Below are positions 11,491-24,134 of a DNA stretch of 64,000 nucleotides, in pieces (the first letter of the stretch is position 1; every line of letters starts with the position of its first letter). The DNA is from Agapanthus africanus (taxonomy: Eukaryota > Streptophyta > Magnoliopsida > Asparagales > Amaryllidaceae): the NCBI GenBank assembly GCA_030015575.1, contig CM057347.1, positions 510,883,176 to 510,947,175 on the forward strand, in the 5' to 3' direction. The position numbers and the translations under genes are program-made. The notes beneath the pieces were generated by a model. The model was not told the origin of the DNA, did no database searches, and saw only the letters and a program-made list of their open reading frames with translations.

Positions 11491-13488
11491 AGCTACCAGT
11501 TTTTAAACAAGTTTCTACAACATCTTTAGCTTTCTTTTAGTTTCATTAATCTCATTAATGAAGTCCCATTTTATTATGCTTTACAAGCATCACATTTGAA
11601 ACGAAATCTGCAATATAACATATATCTCATATATATAATATAAACATTCGTCTCAGGCAGTAATATGATCTCATCACAGAACATTGCAGCAGAAGATAAC
11701 ATATGAAATATTGGATATACTAGGATTTCCGTGTTTTATGCGAGCCTGTATAAAACGCGGATTCCACGGTCGCGATGAATAGCCAAACCCACATCCCTAG
11801 ACCCCTATGAGAGCGGCAAGCAACACTGCCAATTCTAGGGTTAGGAGACCCGGTCTCGACTCCTCGAGATGGTCTCCCACTGGACCCTAGAACCCGGTTA
11901 CTTATGCTCCCCGCCTTGGCTCTATCTAATGCGGAAAAGTAAATAATATACAATGGTGACATCATCCTCAGCCCGGAAGTGCCCCAATAAAAGAATATTA
12001 CATACAATGAATTTTACATGAATGAAAAAGAAAAACTCTCATCTCACATAAAAAAAACCCGGCTATTCAAAACACGACGATCCAATATAACACATCATAG
12101 CAACACATAATATCACATATCATCAACGTAAGTAAATATGCGTATCCCAATTGTCGTTGATGTATAGCAACGAAACCGGCGATACACCACATATTACACT
12201 TACGGTCATAGAAAAGAAAGTGTAAAACTACAACAGTTGGAATCCGCAACCACCTTAGACATCGCATGCCTAACCAAATGAATTCCTTAGACATCACATG
12301 CCTAACAATTATAAATCCCGCATTTAAGTCTCGGTCTCGAAAACACTTTTCAATATCAAGTCGGGCAATTCAACAAGATTCCCGACATCCTGATCGAATG
12401 CTCATCGCAAACTTTAGTAGACGGCCGCACCCCTGGATGCCGTCGACGAAGTGCACTAAGGCGGAACACCGCTGCCGCGAGCACCCGAACGGATGCTTTT
12501 GGCGACGGGGTTCTCCTACAGTCACTTGGTCGGGGCTATGGGGCGTGGCTATCTATTAAGTTTACCCGGCGAGTATCCACGTACGCTACTTGATTGCGAC
12601 GGACTTTTGATCACATCAAAATCCCGTGGCAACCGATCATCTGAGACTAAAGTGCTAGATTTATAACATTCAAATTAGTTATCTCATAACTACTGTGAAT
12701 TCCAAATATTGTATCACATTCCAGATAAATAGACAGTGTTAAACTTTCCGATAGAATAATCAAACACCTAAGATTTCCCAAATAGCTCAACATTTGAGCG
12801 GAGTTCAAAAAGTATCCATCACATGCTACAATACTAATGGTCCAGCCGTAGAAGGGTCAAACCAACGCCTCACATGTGGCAACGCCGTACTGCCCCAAAT
12901 CCTAAGGTTTAGAGGCGGTTCAGACAGTCACATAATCGAGTTAAGGTTTGTTTTCTTTTAGAGGGTCCACCGCGTTACTTGCATGACTAAGAATGTTCTT
13001 TAATTAAGGAAAAAATCCAACACTTGGAAATTTTCCGGCAGGAGAAAAAGTGAGTTATTGATATCCGTTCGAACTTTTTAACACGTTCTAAATTACCCGG
13101 AAATATCTTAAACGAAGTAAAACTTTCCGATCGAATCAACGAATACAAAAGATTTCCAGAAAACTCAACACTTGAGTAAAATTAAAAATTCCCAGAAGTA
13201 TAAAAAAGTGCCCAAGAATCAAACCTAGAAGTACAAGCCCCTTACTCCTCATAATGGCCGCGGAACCGCCGCCAAACCCATGGTTTGGCCGCGGTTCCGC
13301 GCTCCCATGATGGAGTTGGGGTATCGCACTTCACAATAATTCTTAGATTTTCCTGCTTATTTTTCTGGGTATTTTTAATATGAAAAAATCAACATTTTAA
13401 AAAATTTCCAGAGAATGGGTCATGACCGGGGTTTCGGGGTTCAATCGGACTGTAAACTTCGTCTAGACTTCGCCTAAAGCTCTAGCTT
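11491..13488 (-). other. Copia-3 non-coding leader
   Basis: Between the tandem repeat and the primer site no gene is supported. Segments at 11795-11900 (GAGAGCGGCAAG, TAGAACCCGG) recur in Copia-2 at 34850-34990, so the leader is a conserved non-coding part of this family. The open frames in 11720-12559 are not conserved. Confidence 0.55.
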
Positions 13489-13501
13489 GGCTCTGATACC
13501 A
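13489..13501 (-). other. Primer binding site of Copia-3
   Basis: GGCTCTGATACCA is the reverse complement of TGGTATCAGAGCC, the initiator tRNA-Met primer site, one base from the LTR. It shows that 13503-15696 is the 5' LTR. Confidence 0.92.
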
Positions 13502-13502
13502 C

Positions 13503-15696
13503 TGTAGGGTTACTAGGCACTCTCATAAGATTCTACAAGGTATCAACCATGCCCGATTTAAATTTTAAACGTGCCGAACAACTCTAACCAAGATCTTAAA
13601 CTAGAGATTAGGTGAAACATTAGCAAGTAAACAACTTTACTTCTAAGAGTTAGGGATTACAATCTTTGTAGTCCGTTCCTTCACTTCTAAAGCTCCGTGT
13701 TGAAGGTCCTTTCGCCGCGATCATCGAGTACTCAGACTCAAGTGAGGCTCCATGAAGAGAAAGTTGCAAGCTTGCTTCCGATCTTCGATAACAAAGATGA
13801 TCTACCTTAAAGAAACTCAAGCCCAAGCTTTTGCTTTGCTAATCAAGTATTAACAAAGCAAACACCCTAATCTAAACGGCTAGAATAGATGAGGATGATG
13901 AGGTAGGAATTTAGCTCTCATTTGTTTTCAATTTCTCACTCATTTTCATCACAAGTCAAAAAGCTAGAAGCTTTATCAAGAGGAAGAAGAAGATGAAAAC
14001 CATTTGTGATGAACAATGAAACTCAAGTGAGGTTAGAAATGCAACCATGGGTTAAGAATAAAGTCTTAACCCATGTAGAGAGTTAATTATGGTGAAAGAT
14101 TGGATTGGGTTAAGCAAATATCTACACAAAATATTCAAAGTCAAAGTCAAAGCTTCAAGAAGCTTCTTGAAAGCTTCATGCATGCTTAACCCTAATCCCA
14201 ACCCTAACCACAATTAAACTCCACAAAACATGTTGCATTTATAACCCTAACATGTTACAATATTATATATCACATATACAATATTTATTGTAACAAAATA
14301 AAATAATACAATTAACATATATCACATATATATCAATATATTACCCGAGTGAGAAAAAGAATCTTTAAGTGAGCTTATATTAGTTAATATAATTTAATAT
14401 ACCAAATATATAATTATACATTAAATTATCGAATCAACACTTGATCCGATAATCCGGCTATTTCATAAATAACCGACTAATATAATCTGTATCAGTTCAT
14501 CGAATCAACACTTGATCCGATGATCCGGCTATATCACATATACCCGGCCGATATCACATATCGCGAGAATCTAATACGGTATCGCATACACGTATTATTC
14601 TCGGTCCCGCACATATCACATATGTGCTCCTACTCCGTTTTGCCTGAGCCAGAAAACCTCTGGGTAGTACTCTAAAGAATCGTCAATACGCCGGCAGTAG
14701 GTGATGATCATATCAAACACCCACAAGCTGCAAGCGGTCAGCTAAATGTAACAGCCACCCAGATATTGAGCAATCAGAAGATCAACAAGCAAGCCTGTAC
14801 ATTCTCCCGTGAATCCAACCAGTAACAATCCCGTACAGTCCGGTCTCTTCGTCTGATATATCGCATATCTCGCCTAGGGGTGGTAAACGTCAGACCCCAG
14901 TAGCTTGATAAGTCGTGTCGATATGAGGCCTATAATAGTTCGAGAAACTACTGATAACACTTACCAGTAAATCTCAGCAACCCTGGCCAGGGATTTCCAG
15001 TTATAGCCAATCAAACACAGCGCAACATCAACTCCCTATACCGGGAGAGACGAAACCCCTCCTATCACTCATTGCCTCCATGTGATTCAGGACTGTACCC
15101 AAAAGCCACCTTTTTGCACGCCCTCTTAGACGTGGTATGATGGAAATCAAAGCACAGTGGGAATCACACAAGACTCTATGACGATCTCGGGTCTACAGAC
15201 TAACCTGTACCAGTGTCACCAGAGAACTGCCATCTAACGTGAGGTGTAATACCATCTGGAAGTTCTCGGCGAGTCCGTCCAGTGTACCCAGTCTCCACTG
15301 AGCACCTGTATACCTTCTTTGATGTCAAACACCAATGGATATGGGATCATCCATCGCCCATCATATGGATCAAGAAGCGCATACGCTAGTCTACTCTGGA
15401 GTATCGATGCCCTGTCTCGGTACTCCCACGACTAGAAACTTTTGAAGGATGTACTTGGCGACTACACTTTCCCCACTTGTATGATCCGCATCATAGTCCT
15501 GCTAGTCAAGTACTCATCCTAAGGGCTTTATCAACATGTAACATAGAGACAATCAGAGTACATGTTAAGATAAAGAGTAACCAGATAGCATACTATTATG
15601 TCGAGTAAGAAAGTCCTCCCTATATATGTCCCAGTATCCATTACAATATACAATGCATGTACAGTAATAGCCTCTAAGGCATACATATAACTAACA
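13503..15696 (-). repeat. 5' LTR of Copia-3 (full length, 2194 bp)
   Basis: It runs from TGTAGGGTTAC to ACTAACA, bounded on the left by the primer site and on the right by gypsy sequence. It is the only complete LTR of this element. No coding function is seen. Confidence 0.88.
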
Positions 15697-15862
15697 CTGG
15701 CCCGGCCCTTTGGATGCGGACGAGCGCCTCCACGAGGGACTGTAGTCGATCTATTCTGCCGGGGAGGGCGTTGATGACGGTCACCAGAGGAGGTTCATCC
15801 GCGCCTCCGATGAGGGGGAAGCGGCGGCTGGTACCTGGAACTTCAGGGTGATCGCTTGCCAT
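15697..15862 (-). pseudogene. N-terminal gag fragment of a Tat-like Ty3/gypsy element
   Basis: The first Met (15860-15862, MASDHPEVPG) follows the primer site at the usual distance. The frame runs about 55 codons, including LQSLVEALVRIQ, and is cut off exactly where the Copia-3 LTR begins. The rest of the element is absent from the window. Confidence 0.6.
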
Positions 15863-15910
15863 GTGGATAGAGATCGGATGGCCAACTTTGTTTTTTGTAG
15901 AGTTTCGTTT

Positions 15911-15927
15911 TCCCACAGACGGCGTCA
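15911..15927 (-). other. Primer binding site of the Tat-like fragment
   Basis: On the minus strand the sequence just inside the LTR reads TGACGCCGTCTGTGGGA, close to the GGCGCCGTCTGTGGGA block found after the 5' LTR of many plant Tat-like gypsy elements. Confidence 0.65.
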
Positions 15928-15929
15928 AC

Positions 15930-16680
15930 TGATGGAGATCCTTTTCGGGTCTCCGTCAGATATTGTCTTCCGTCGATCTCCCGGTAGATCTTAGAGGTGA
16001 TCTCCTGTTTCGTGTAGGTCTCAATGGGTTTTGAGGAGATTGGTGGTTTTGAGGAGTCTACGTCGAGTACCTGCAAAGAAGTCCCGGAGTGGTTTGGTAC
16101 CACCGAGGACCCTCCGACGATCAAGTTAGCATAAGATCCGAGCAGAGTAACGGCTAAGTGGGGGTAAAAAAGCTTACTTGACCACTCTGTGATGGGGGTT
16201 TATATAATGGCGGCAACACGCAGCAGCAGGCGCGAGGATCTCGCCGGCAGTTACGCTCCCGATGTCACGCCCGCGTAACGAGCGGATCGTCCGTTAATGG
16301 GGATCTTGATGGCGTGGAACGTGGGATGTTGCCTGCGGAGAATCTGCGCATGGCGAGATTTGCGGAGCAGCGGTTACGCCTGTGAGTGGTGGAGTTGGTC
16401 GGTCGGAGGGGCCGAGGAAAATGGCCTCGGCAGGGAAGCTCAGGAACGAGCGGGAGGGCCGAGGAGTCTTGGTCCTGTGGTAGCTCTGGGTGAGCTGAGA
16501 GGCCGAGGAGGCCAATTTGCAGGGGGTCCTAAGAAGAGCCAGCTTGTGCTTGCAGGTCGGGCACAAGGGCGGCCTGGTTGGCCCATGTGGGCCCTTTCTT
16601 CTGAGTTCCGGGACACGTCATCTGCCACGTGTCCTGATCTGGGAGATCGCCAATATAGAGCATCATCATCTTGCTTAGCA
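15930..16680 (-). repeat. 5' LTR of a Tat-like gypsy element
   Basis: It runs from TGATGGAG (next to the primer site) to TTGCTTAGCA, giving TG...CA ends and about 750 bp. A minus-strand TATA box (TATATAAA, + positions about 16198-16205) sits inside. The right boundary is inferred from the ends only. Confidence 0.6.
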
Positions 16681-17326
16681 CTTGGGGAGCACGACGAACT
16701 AACCATACATCCTTAAACTCCATTAAAGGCATAGTAAAGATCATATTGTATCATCTTAATCCTAAGCATCTCATTAGAGCATCATTAATCAAATCAAAGG
16801 AATTAGAAACCAAGAACACTTGCACTTGTATCTTTAGCTAGAGTTCACAAAATAACAAATCTAAAATCTTTGCTTGAGAAGAGAGAATTCTGCATTATTT
16901 AGAAGCAATTAAAGTTGTCTATCAAGTTGAAATTAGCTCTTAAAACTCTCATCCATTAATTTTTATCATGCTAATCATTCTTAGACAGATAGGACATTGA
17001 TATAAAAATATAAATCTAATTAATCTGGCATATCGAGCAATCTAAGAAACGAATGAAATTATATATATAAAGAGAGAGAGAGAGGGGTAATGATCCAGCG
17101 AAACGTTTTTTTAAAGACAAATGAGACGCGCTTTATAACACCATACCTCCATGTATTTCACCGATCCAGACCGTTCACCATGATCTGTATGTCACATATA
17201 CCCTACATATCAATTTTCATGAGATTTATACATCTCTAACATATGCGACCAAGTGAATGAAAAATAAACGTCAATCGGTGGTCTGAAAAATGATATCATC
17301 GATCGTGCGTTCTACAGATGTAGGAT
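16681..17326. other. AT-rich stretch without identified gene
   Basis: Only a TA then GA microsatellite (17061-17086) stands out. It may be flanking DNA of the foldback element or part of the Copia-1 5' LTR; I cannot decide. Confidence 0.5.
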
Positions 17327-17665
17327 CCTATGAGGCGGGTTCGCATTTTTAAAAACACGAACTTGAATAAGAGCCGTTGGATCTTGTGTTTTTAATCAAC
17401 GGTTAAAATTAATTCAGCTTATCAAATCGTTAATAAATAGAAGGTAAATATTCCACTCTTTTATTTTAGAAGGAAAAAAATCAAGAGAAATATCAAATCT
17501 TTTAGTATCACCTACACAATATTTGGCAATGGAATATTTACCTTCCATTTATTAACGATTTAATAAACTGAATTAAGTTTAACTATTGATTAAAAACACA
17601 AAATCCAACGACACTCGTTCAAGTTCGTGTTTTTAAAATTGCGAACCCGTCTCCACCTCATAAGG
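17327..17665. mobile_element. Foldback / MITE-like inverted repeat
   Basis: The left arm 17327-17455 and right arm 17530-17665 are imperfect reverse complements for about 130 bp, around a 74-bp AT-rich centre. Both arms hold GGTTCGCA, AAAAACACGAACTTGAA and GGTAAATATTCCA or their complements. There is no open frame. Long arms and no coding capacity fit a foldback element. GA tracts flank it (17071-17086 and 17676-17694); no clear target duplication was identified. Confidence 0.8.
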
Positions 17666-18063
17666 AGGAGGGGGAAGGAGAGAGAGAGAGAGAGATTAAT
17701 GGATCTAGGCTCTTTTAAATAATTTATTGTGAATATCAATAGACACGGACAATTAACATGAATGTGATCCGCTAACCCCATTAACTCCCATTAATATTTA
17801 GGGTTAAAAATTAAGAAAGGTCTCTCCAGAACCCAACCCATTGATATGAGGGTTATGGAAGACAAAATGTCCACTAATTTTTATAAATTGCTTATGGTGT
17901 ATTCATCCTAACACACAGTCAAAAAACAAAAGTAGAGACTAAAAACAAAAGGCTCTTGGTTCGGATCTATCTTGGGTACTGGAATTCATGGCTCAAATAT
18001 CTTCTACCGGTATGTAATCTAAATTAATTTTTTTGTTTCTCAAACACTATGATGTCTAATATT
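17666..18063. other. Region holding the end of the Copia-1 5' LTR
   Basis: The 5' LTR of Copia-1 must end just before the primer site at 18064, but its left end could not be placed: the matching 3' LTR is outside the window. A GA microsatellite is at 17676-17694. No gene is seen. Confidence 0.45.
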
Positions 18064-18077
18064 TTAGTATCAGAGCC
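18064..18077 (+). other. Primer binding site of Copia-1
   Basis: TTAGTATCAGAGCC matches the copia initiator tRNA-Met primer site TGGTATCAGAGCC with one change. It lies upstream of a copia gag on the same strand. Confidence 0.8.
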
Positions 18078-19229
18078 GGGTTTAATAATTACATATCTCT
18101 GTTTTGCCAAATTAATGATCTACTCCTGTTTTTATCACCATTTCGTGTTTCTTCTTTCTACCATTTTTATTTTGTGAAAGAAGAAAATAAGATATTCTAA
18201 TTGTTTTCGGATTAGATTAAACTGTAGACCTACTGGCTCAGTTATTTGGGCCAATTAAGCATCAATTTTGATCCAATGATTATGGATCTGATGTACAAAG
18301 TTCTGTTGGTTTGATGTTATTTATGCCTATAGATTAGTATACTTAACCCGAATTTAAATTAAATTTTTTGCTCATTATTAATTATTGTTGGGTATTAATC
18401 GCATCCATTAAGGTTTACAATTTCAAGTTTTTCTGTTTTCAACAGAAAACATACAGTTTTAGATTTTAATAGATTTAATTAGTAATGCCTAATTATTATT
18501 GGCACTGCCCATGGGGTAAGCCTATCTTCTTAGGTGCAGCCCATGGGGTAATAGTAAATAGATTTTTTATGCTTGCTGTTTCGCTCATACACGCTCCTGC
18601 ACTTTAAATTTCGTTACAGTATTTCAGTGTTTGCATAATTAGTCCACAAAACTTAAATTGCTATATCTTTTGATATTCATGTCCGTTTATGGTGATTCAA
18701 CATTCGTGGGAAAGATAATTTATGTTCTACTCATATTTACAATTTATAAAATTTGCAGTGTAATTTAATGTTATAATGTGATATAACATATAATTAATTG
18801 TGCATCAAACAAATATGATTGATGGTAAAGTTTATCAGATGTAATTTATAATTAAGTTATCATATGATTACGAATAGCCTATGCGTCTCGATTTAAGAAG
18901 GTACGTATGAATTTTTATTTATTTATTTTATAGTTGACAACTAATATTGCAATTAAGTCATACGATAATTACATTACCCTGCAGGATGTAGTTGTATATA
19001 TGTATTAATTGGAATAAGATACCATAAAGTAATATTAGAATGGAGGATTCTTATGCCTATAGGAAAAGGGTTTCTATTTAATATTTAAATCGCTATACTT
19101 ATTACATAGAAATTAGTGAGTTCATGTATTTAGCGAGAAAATTGAATTTACTAACAAAATTAGACATTGATCAATTTCAATAAATTTTGTGTGATAAAGC
19201 AGCAATATTTTTCTTAACTTGATTTTGTA
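18078..19229 (+). other. Copia-1 5' leader
   Basis: About 1.15 kb of AT-rich sequence lies between primer site and gag. A short direct repeat GCCCATGGGGTAA occurs near 18507 and 18539. Nothing else is recognisable. Confidence 0.5.
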
Positions 19230-19927
19230 GTTTCTTCCAATATTGTTTACAGTAACTTGATCCCTATGTTGACTGGTGACAACTTTTCGGACCAGAAAGA
19301 TAAGGTTCTTCTGCATTTAAGGTGTATGGATCTTGACTTGGCGCTTCGTAAGGATGCTCCCTCTGCACTTACGGAGGAAAGTACCCCAATAAGAAGAGTG
19401 ATTTTGAAAAATGGGAGCGTTCTAACCGCATAAGTTTGATGATCATTAAGGCTCATGTTAGTATGACTATTCGGGGCTCTATCTCTGAATGTGATACTGC
19501 TAAAATCTTTATGAAAGAGGGTAAGAAATAGTTTATCACTTCACTTCAGAGAAGGCTTTAACGAACACCCTGATGCAGATACTTTCTGTTATTAAGTATG
19601 ACCATACAAAGGGTGTGCGTGATCACATAATACAGACGAGGGATATTGCTGCAAAATTAAAAACCCTAAAAGTGGAGATTTCCGAATTCACTTCTGGTGC
19701 ATTTCATTCTTAACACTCTTCTTGCAGAATATGGTCCTTTCGAAATCTTCTATAACATACATAAGGAGGATTGGTATACTAATGAATTGTTGACCATGTG
19801 TGTTCAAAAAGACAAGTGACTAAAGCACGAGAAGATTGAAAGTACTAATCTTGCAACTGAAGATAATGGAAATGCTAAGGGACGTAGGCCAGTTTCTTCA
19901 TCCGGAAGGCATAAGGAAAAGAAGCCT
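19230..19927 (+). pseudogene. Copia-1 gag (UBN2-type), frame-broken
   Basis: The + strand gives copia gag landmarks: LTGDNFSDQK (about 19270), CMDLDLALRKDAP (about 19322), EKWERSNRISLMIIK (about 19408) and an ISECDTAKIF segment (about 19480). Frame changes lie near 19385 and 19530 and again before 19800, so no full gag can be made. Family knowledge: this protein forms the particle around the element RNA. Confidence 0.8.
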
Positions 19928-20622
19928 ATGAAAACACAGGGAAAAATAGTCAAGTGCTTCTTTTGTAAGAAGAATGAGCACATAAAGAAGAACTGTCAGA
20001 AGTATCAGAAATGGCTCGAGAAGAAAGGTAATCTTATTTCTTGTGCATGTTATAAATCAAATTTTACTCATGTTCCAAATAATACTTGGTGGTTTGAGTC
20101 TGGTTGTACAATTCACATTACAAACACCATGCAGGGCTTTCTTAACCAAAGGAAGCCGGTGGGCAGTGAGTTTGGTATCTATTCAGGCAACGGGATGTGT
20201 TCAGTAATAGAAGATGTAGAGACATTTAGACATGTTTTAAAAGCAGGCTATATTTTAGATTTGGAAAACACCTTTTATGTTCCGTCTTTTTCAAGAAATT
20301 TAGTTTCTGTTTCAAGACTTTCTAATTTGGAGTATATTTTTCAATTTCATTGTACTGGTTTTTCCTTATTGAAAAATAATAAAGTTGCTAGTTCTGAAAC
20401 TCTTGTTGACAATTTATATAAGTTTAACTTAGACCCCATATTTGAGCACAGTTTTCTATCATTGCATACTGAAAATGTTGGAACTAAAAGATATATTATT
20501 ACTGAGTACTCCTCAAAATTATGGCATAAAAGGATTGGCCATATCTCTCTCTGGAGAATAAAGAGATTAGTGAAAGAAAGAGTTTTAGAAACTTTTAATT
20601 TTTCTGATTTTGGTAATTGTAT
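19928..20622 (+). pseudogene. Copia-1 gag zinc knuckle, protease and gag-pre-integrase, cut by insertion
   Basis: The frame opens with a CX2CX4HX4C zinc knuckle (CFFCKKNEHIKKNC, about 19955-19998). The protease follows; where the family has an active-site Asp (DSG) this copy reads FESGCT (about 20093-20110), so the catalytic Asp is replaced by Glu and the enzyme is probably dead. A gag-pre-integrase domain with LWHKRIGHIS (about 20520-20550) follows. Copia coding stops at 20622, where LTR A begins; the integrase resumes at 62674. The frame's own stop at 20671 lies inside LTR A. Confidence 0.88.
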
Positions 20623-21285
20623 CATAACGACTGTGAAATCCCTATATAATTGTAATACAGTCAATATATAGAAAGATGTATTTCAGCCTGACTAAGAGTT
20701 ATAAATTAAATTTGTTCAATGAAAGTATGAAGCAACTTGTAGCTAACTGGTTAAGCATGTACACTGTTGTTCTTTAGCCTGTAAGTTTGAATCCTATCAG
20801 CCTTAATTATTTTTAATATTTTTTCTTTTTAACATTTTAGAAGTTCAAGGTTGCACGTGCAATATACGGAGGAACGAAAATTTTCAGAGAAATTAAACTG
20901 AAGAAATGAGCTATTAAATACGATTAACACTCTGGGCACGAACTTCGAGGCACGTGGCTACATCCTGGCTACCCATCAGCCGAGATCAGCGGCCCCTAGC
21001 CCCAATCGGCTCCGTGCTTCGCCCGTGCACCCTTTCGACTCCCCTCAGCTCTATTTAATACTTTAAAACTCCTATTTTCACCCAGAGACTGGCAGACTCT
21101 TCATATAGCCAAATTAAAATTATTTTAATGCAATTTAATCCTTTGTTTTTGCACTAAAATATCCTAGACTATTCCTATAAATACCACCATATCTCTTAGC
21201 TCTCCCCTATTCAGAAATCTCTAGGAAAACTCTCTCAAAAACCAAGTTAAGTTAGCTTAATTCAAGTCATTCTTTCGAAGGCTGG
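20623..21285 (+). repeat. LTR A, first part
   Basis: It opens with TAACGACTGTG, like TGTAACGACTCTG at LTR E (63395) and the complements of the right ends of B and C. It ends at the insertion point of gypsy B. A TATA-like TATAAAT is near 21176-21182. Confidence 0.75.
20738..20803 (+). other. tRNA-like module in LTR A
   Basis: An A-box-like TAGCTAACTGG is followed about 45 bp later by a B-box-like GTTTGAATC. It is the most diverged of five copies. No matching acceptor stem is seen, so it is tRNA-derived at most. Confidence 0.55.
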
Positions 21286-24120
21286 TGGCATGCCCTGTTT
21301 CTCGGTGTACGGCAAAGGGGACGCGACGAGCCCGCTACGTATTTACTCTGAAGCAAATACGCTAAGCGTATCTAAGAAATATAAATAAAATGCACAAGAG
21401 ACAAAAGATATAATTGAACAGTAACTTTATTTATTAACATTCTTTTTACAATACATGGAAAAGTAAATACATGGAATAAAGCGATGCCTAAACAGTGGCA
21501 TAAAAGAAATGGAAAATACAGAATATAAAGGAAATGTACAAGTGTAACTACAGCTCGGGATTTTCAATAAACAAGTCCAAGTCTTCAGTGCTAGGCTTGA
21601 TCTCTGGAAGGTCCGAATCACCTGACGACATTCAAAGAAGAAGAAAAAGAATGTCCTCAGCGAACAATCGCTCTGTAAGTTCCAAAGATAAGGGAGAAAT
21701 AGAATAGATAGAAAGAGAATGTAGCTTTTAAAGTTGTATTATATGGTTAACGTTGTTATTTGTAACTTGATATAGAAGGATGCCAGTGTATACGAAAAGA
21801 GTCTCTATATGCCAGAGACTAAAGGCAAATGAAGTACAAGGAACCGTTTATGCCACGGTATAACAGCAAATGAATTCTGGTTAGGTATCTTAAATCTTGC
21901 AGTCTCGTGCCACTTCTAACACCTTCCGTACCAATCTACCCCTTAAAACCCCACGATGTCTTGATTATGTTGTTTGTATTGTATTGCCTTGTAATTTGAT
22001 TTGTATAGATGGATGACTTGCCGAAACCATGATATCAGTAAAATGGATGTAACTGGAGAATCATGTAAATGGAAGTATATCCATAGTTCGGTTAAGTCAA
22101 TACAGATTAAATAGATTGAATATATAGAATACATAGATTCATGGATTCATGTTAAATTGTAGTACTGTAGATTATACTTAAATCATATTCAAGTCAGATT
22201 ATTATAATGTGACACAGTCTGAGTCAGACAATTAAAAATAGAAATTGAAGTTCTGAATTAGGTTTTGATATTATCGGTAACCGCTGCACATGGGCGGCAG
22301 GATTTGTGTCTTTTTCAAAAATGATTACCGTGTTGATATCACCGTTTGTTAAGTTGTCTATCTTAAATAGGCAAGCACCCATATCTCCGGTTCCCTGAGG
22401 CTCAAGAGACCGGTCCCTCTTAAACCTATATTTACTAGGATCCGTATTGTAATTTATAAAACTTGAGGGGATTTTATGTAAAATTAATTTTGTATAATGT
22501 TCAAAATACACCTCAAATATTTAATTATCGTCTTTAGAGTTTTCATAAATGTAGATTTTATATTTGTGACATTTCTAGTGAATATTTTTCACAATACATG
22601 ATATTTAATTGTAAAGTATTGAAATTGTATGGAATTGCAAGATATTTTCATGTAAAGAGATTCTTTTGATTTAGAAAAGTTGGAACATTTATATTATAAT
22701 TAAAATTAGATATTTTGATGATATATATATATAATAATAATTTTAATTTTATTATTTTCTAGAAATCTCATTTTCTTAAGATATTTGTATTTTTAAAATC
22801 TTTCGAGACCGAATGCTCCTTGCGGAGATCTGCATCTCGCACTACTAAGACAGAGGATGTGCGATAATCCGCACCATCCCAAATGGGTTCCCCAAATGGG
22901 TTGTAGCGGCGCTTTGCAAAGATTTGTTTAAAAATACGTAATCTTTTAGAAAACGGTTTTATTAGCAAAAGGTATTTAATTGTAAATTTGTATTTCCGTA
23001 TTCTATGTTCCCGAAAGAAATCGTGCTATGTTGAATATGAGTGTTGTGAAGTGGTAGGTTATTACCTTGTGATCTATCTAAATGTATAGCAAGGAATTAT
23101 GATATTTAATGTCGAAACTAAACTACACGGTATTTTACTGAAAAAGTACGATAAAAATTACCACATGAAATATTTTGCTATGAAACTTGTTCATGATATT
23201 TTGTTAATGTTTAATAGTCAAGTTGTGACGATGTGGTATGTTTGTATTTATGAAAAGATGGAGGTTTTTTTTAAGAAAAACCGAATCGGAAGTCGGATTA
23301 ACTCCGCTTCCGTCGGGTTTTAAAAAGAGAACATTTTAGAGATCAAGATGGAAAAGAAGAATGGGACTTACGGGTTTGCGGATTAGAAAAAAGGAAGAGG
23401 TAAACGTAGGAAGTGCCGGTGCGTCGTTTCGTCATCGGGCGTCGGAAATTTGCCGGAGCTTCGCCCTTCGCTAACTCCACTTGTACACAAAAATTCTAGA
23501 GAGTTTGGAAAGAATTTGTGAGTGAGGGGTGTGTGTTTATAGGAAAATGAGATTTAAACATGACAGGGGTTAGGGTTTGATAGAAAAATGAATTAAAAGA
23601 TTGCATTAAAATAGTTTTAATTAGATTTTAACGTTTCTGTTAATGTGCAGGATATTTAAACATGACAGGGGTTAAGGGGAGGCCAAAAGACACCGAGCCA
23701 AAAGAAGAAAATCGTATTTGACTCCGAGTCGGCCAACGTCGCCGACCGAGTCATGCTTGCTGTCGGCCCAATTCCGGTGAGTCGGGCTAATTCTCGCTGC
23801 CACGTGTCGCTCGTCGTTTGGTCTACCCCCTGGGCTCGTTTGTTTGTAGTGTCACTTTTGGGTTTACGGGTTTAGCGCGTGTATACATTTGGGCTTCTAA
23901 AAAGATTAAAGAAATCAATATTAGAAAAATAATGTGGCTGATGCGATTTGAACTCTGGTGCTATGGTTCAGCAGTGCAAGGTATTACCAATGAGCTACAA
24001 GCTCTTTCTTGCTTTAAAAAAGCAAAACAAATACTTATAATACTCACAGGAAATGCGAATACCCCAAATATACATTAACTTTTAAACAAATTTTTGTACA
24101 CTAAAATTGGAGTTGTTACA
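21286..24120 (-). repeat. 3' LTR of gypsy B (2835 bp)
   Basis: It matches 55252-58172 along its length (roughly 7-10 percent different by eye), with ends TGGCATGCCC (from TGTCACGCCC) and AGTTGTTACA. It includes a tRNA-like module at 23932-24001. Internal open frames (for example 22224-22511) are kept in both LTR copies only because the LTRs are similar; no domain is recognised. Confidence 0.88.
23932..24001 (-). other. tRNA-like module in the 3' LTR of gypsy B
   Basis: On the minus strand: A-box TAGCTCATTGG (fits TRGYNNANNNG exactly), then B-box-like GAGTTCAAATC. The spacing is that of a tRNA gene. Confidence 0.65.
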
Positions 24121-24134
24121 GTCTACCATCCTTA
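24121..24134 (-). other. Polypurine tract of gypsy B
   Basis: The minus strand reads TAAGGATGGTAGAC directly before the LTR, preceded by the GAGGACGAAATTTTTG stretch typical of chromoviruses. It sets the element on the minus strand. Confidence 0.8.

Larger units (their letters stand above)
6152..15696 (-). mobile_element. Copia-3: decayed Ty1/copia (Angela/Tork-like) retrotransposon, minus strand
   Basis: The two LTRs are 6152-7551 and 13503-15696. Next to the left LTR is the reverse complement of a purine tract; next to the right LTR is the reverse complement of an initiator-tRNA-Met primer site, so the element reads leftwards. Coding remnants in sense order are gag/protease (10219-10488), integrase (9000-9900) and reverse transcriptase (8159-8640). 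The left LTR lacks the part matching 13503-14296, so the element is truncated there, and no target duplication is visible. A 3 kb non-coding leader lies between primer site and gag. Confidence 0.88.

Noticed and set aside
20623-20671. C-terminal codons of the Copia-1 frame after 20622
   Set aside because: They belong to LTR A; the copia integrase resumes at 62674.
22224-22511. Conserved 95-codon frame present in both gypsy B LTRs (also 56190-56477)
   Set aside because: Conservation is explained by LTR homology; changes between copies are not biased to synonymous sites as far as I can see, and no domain is recognised.
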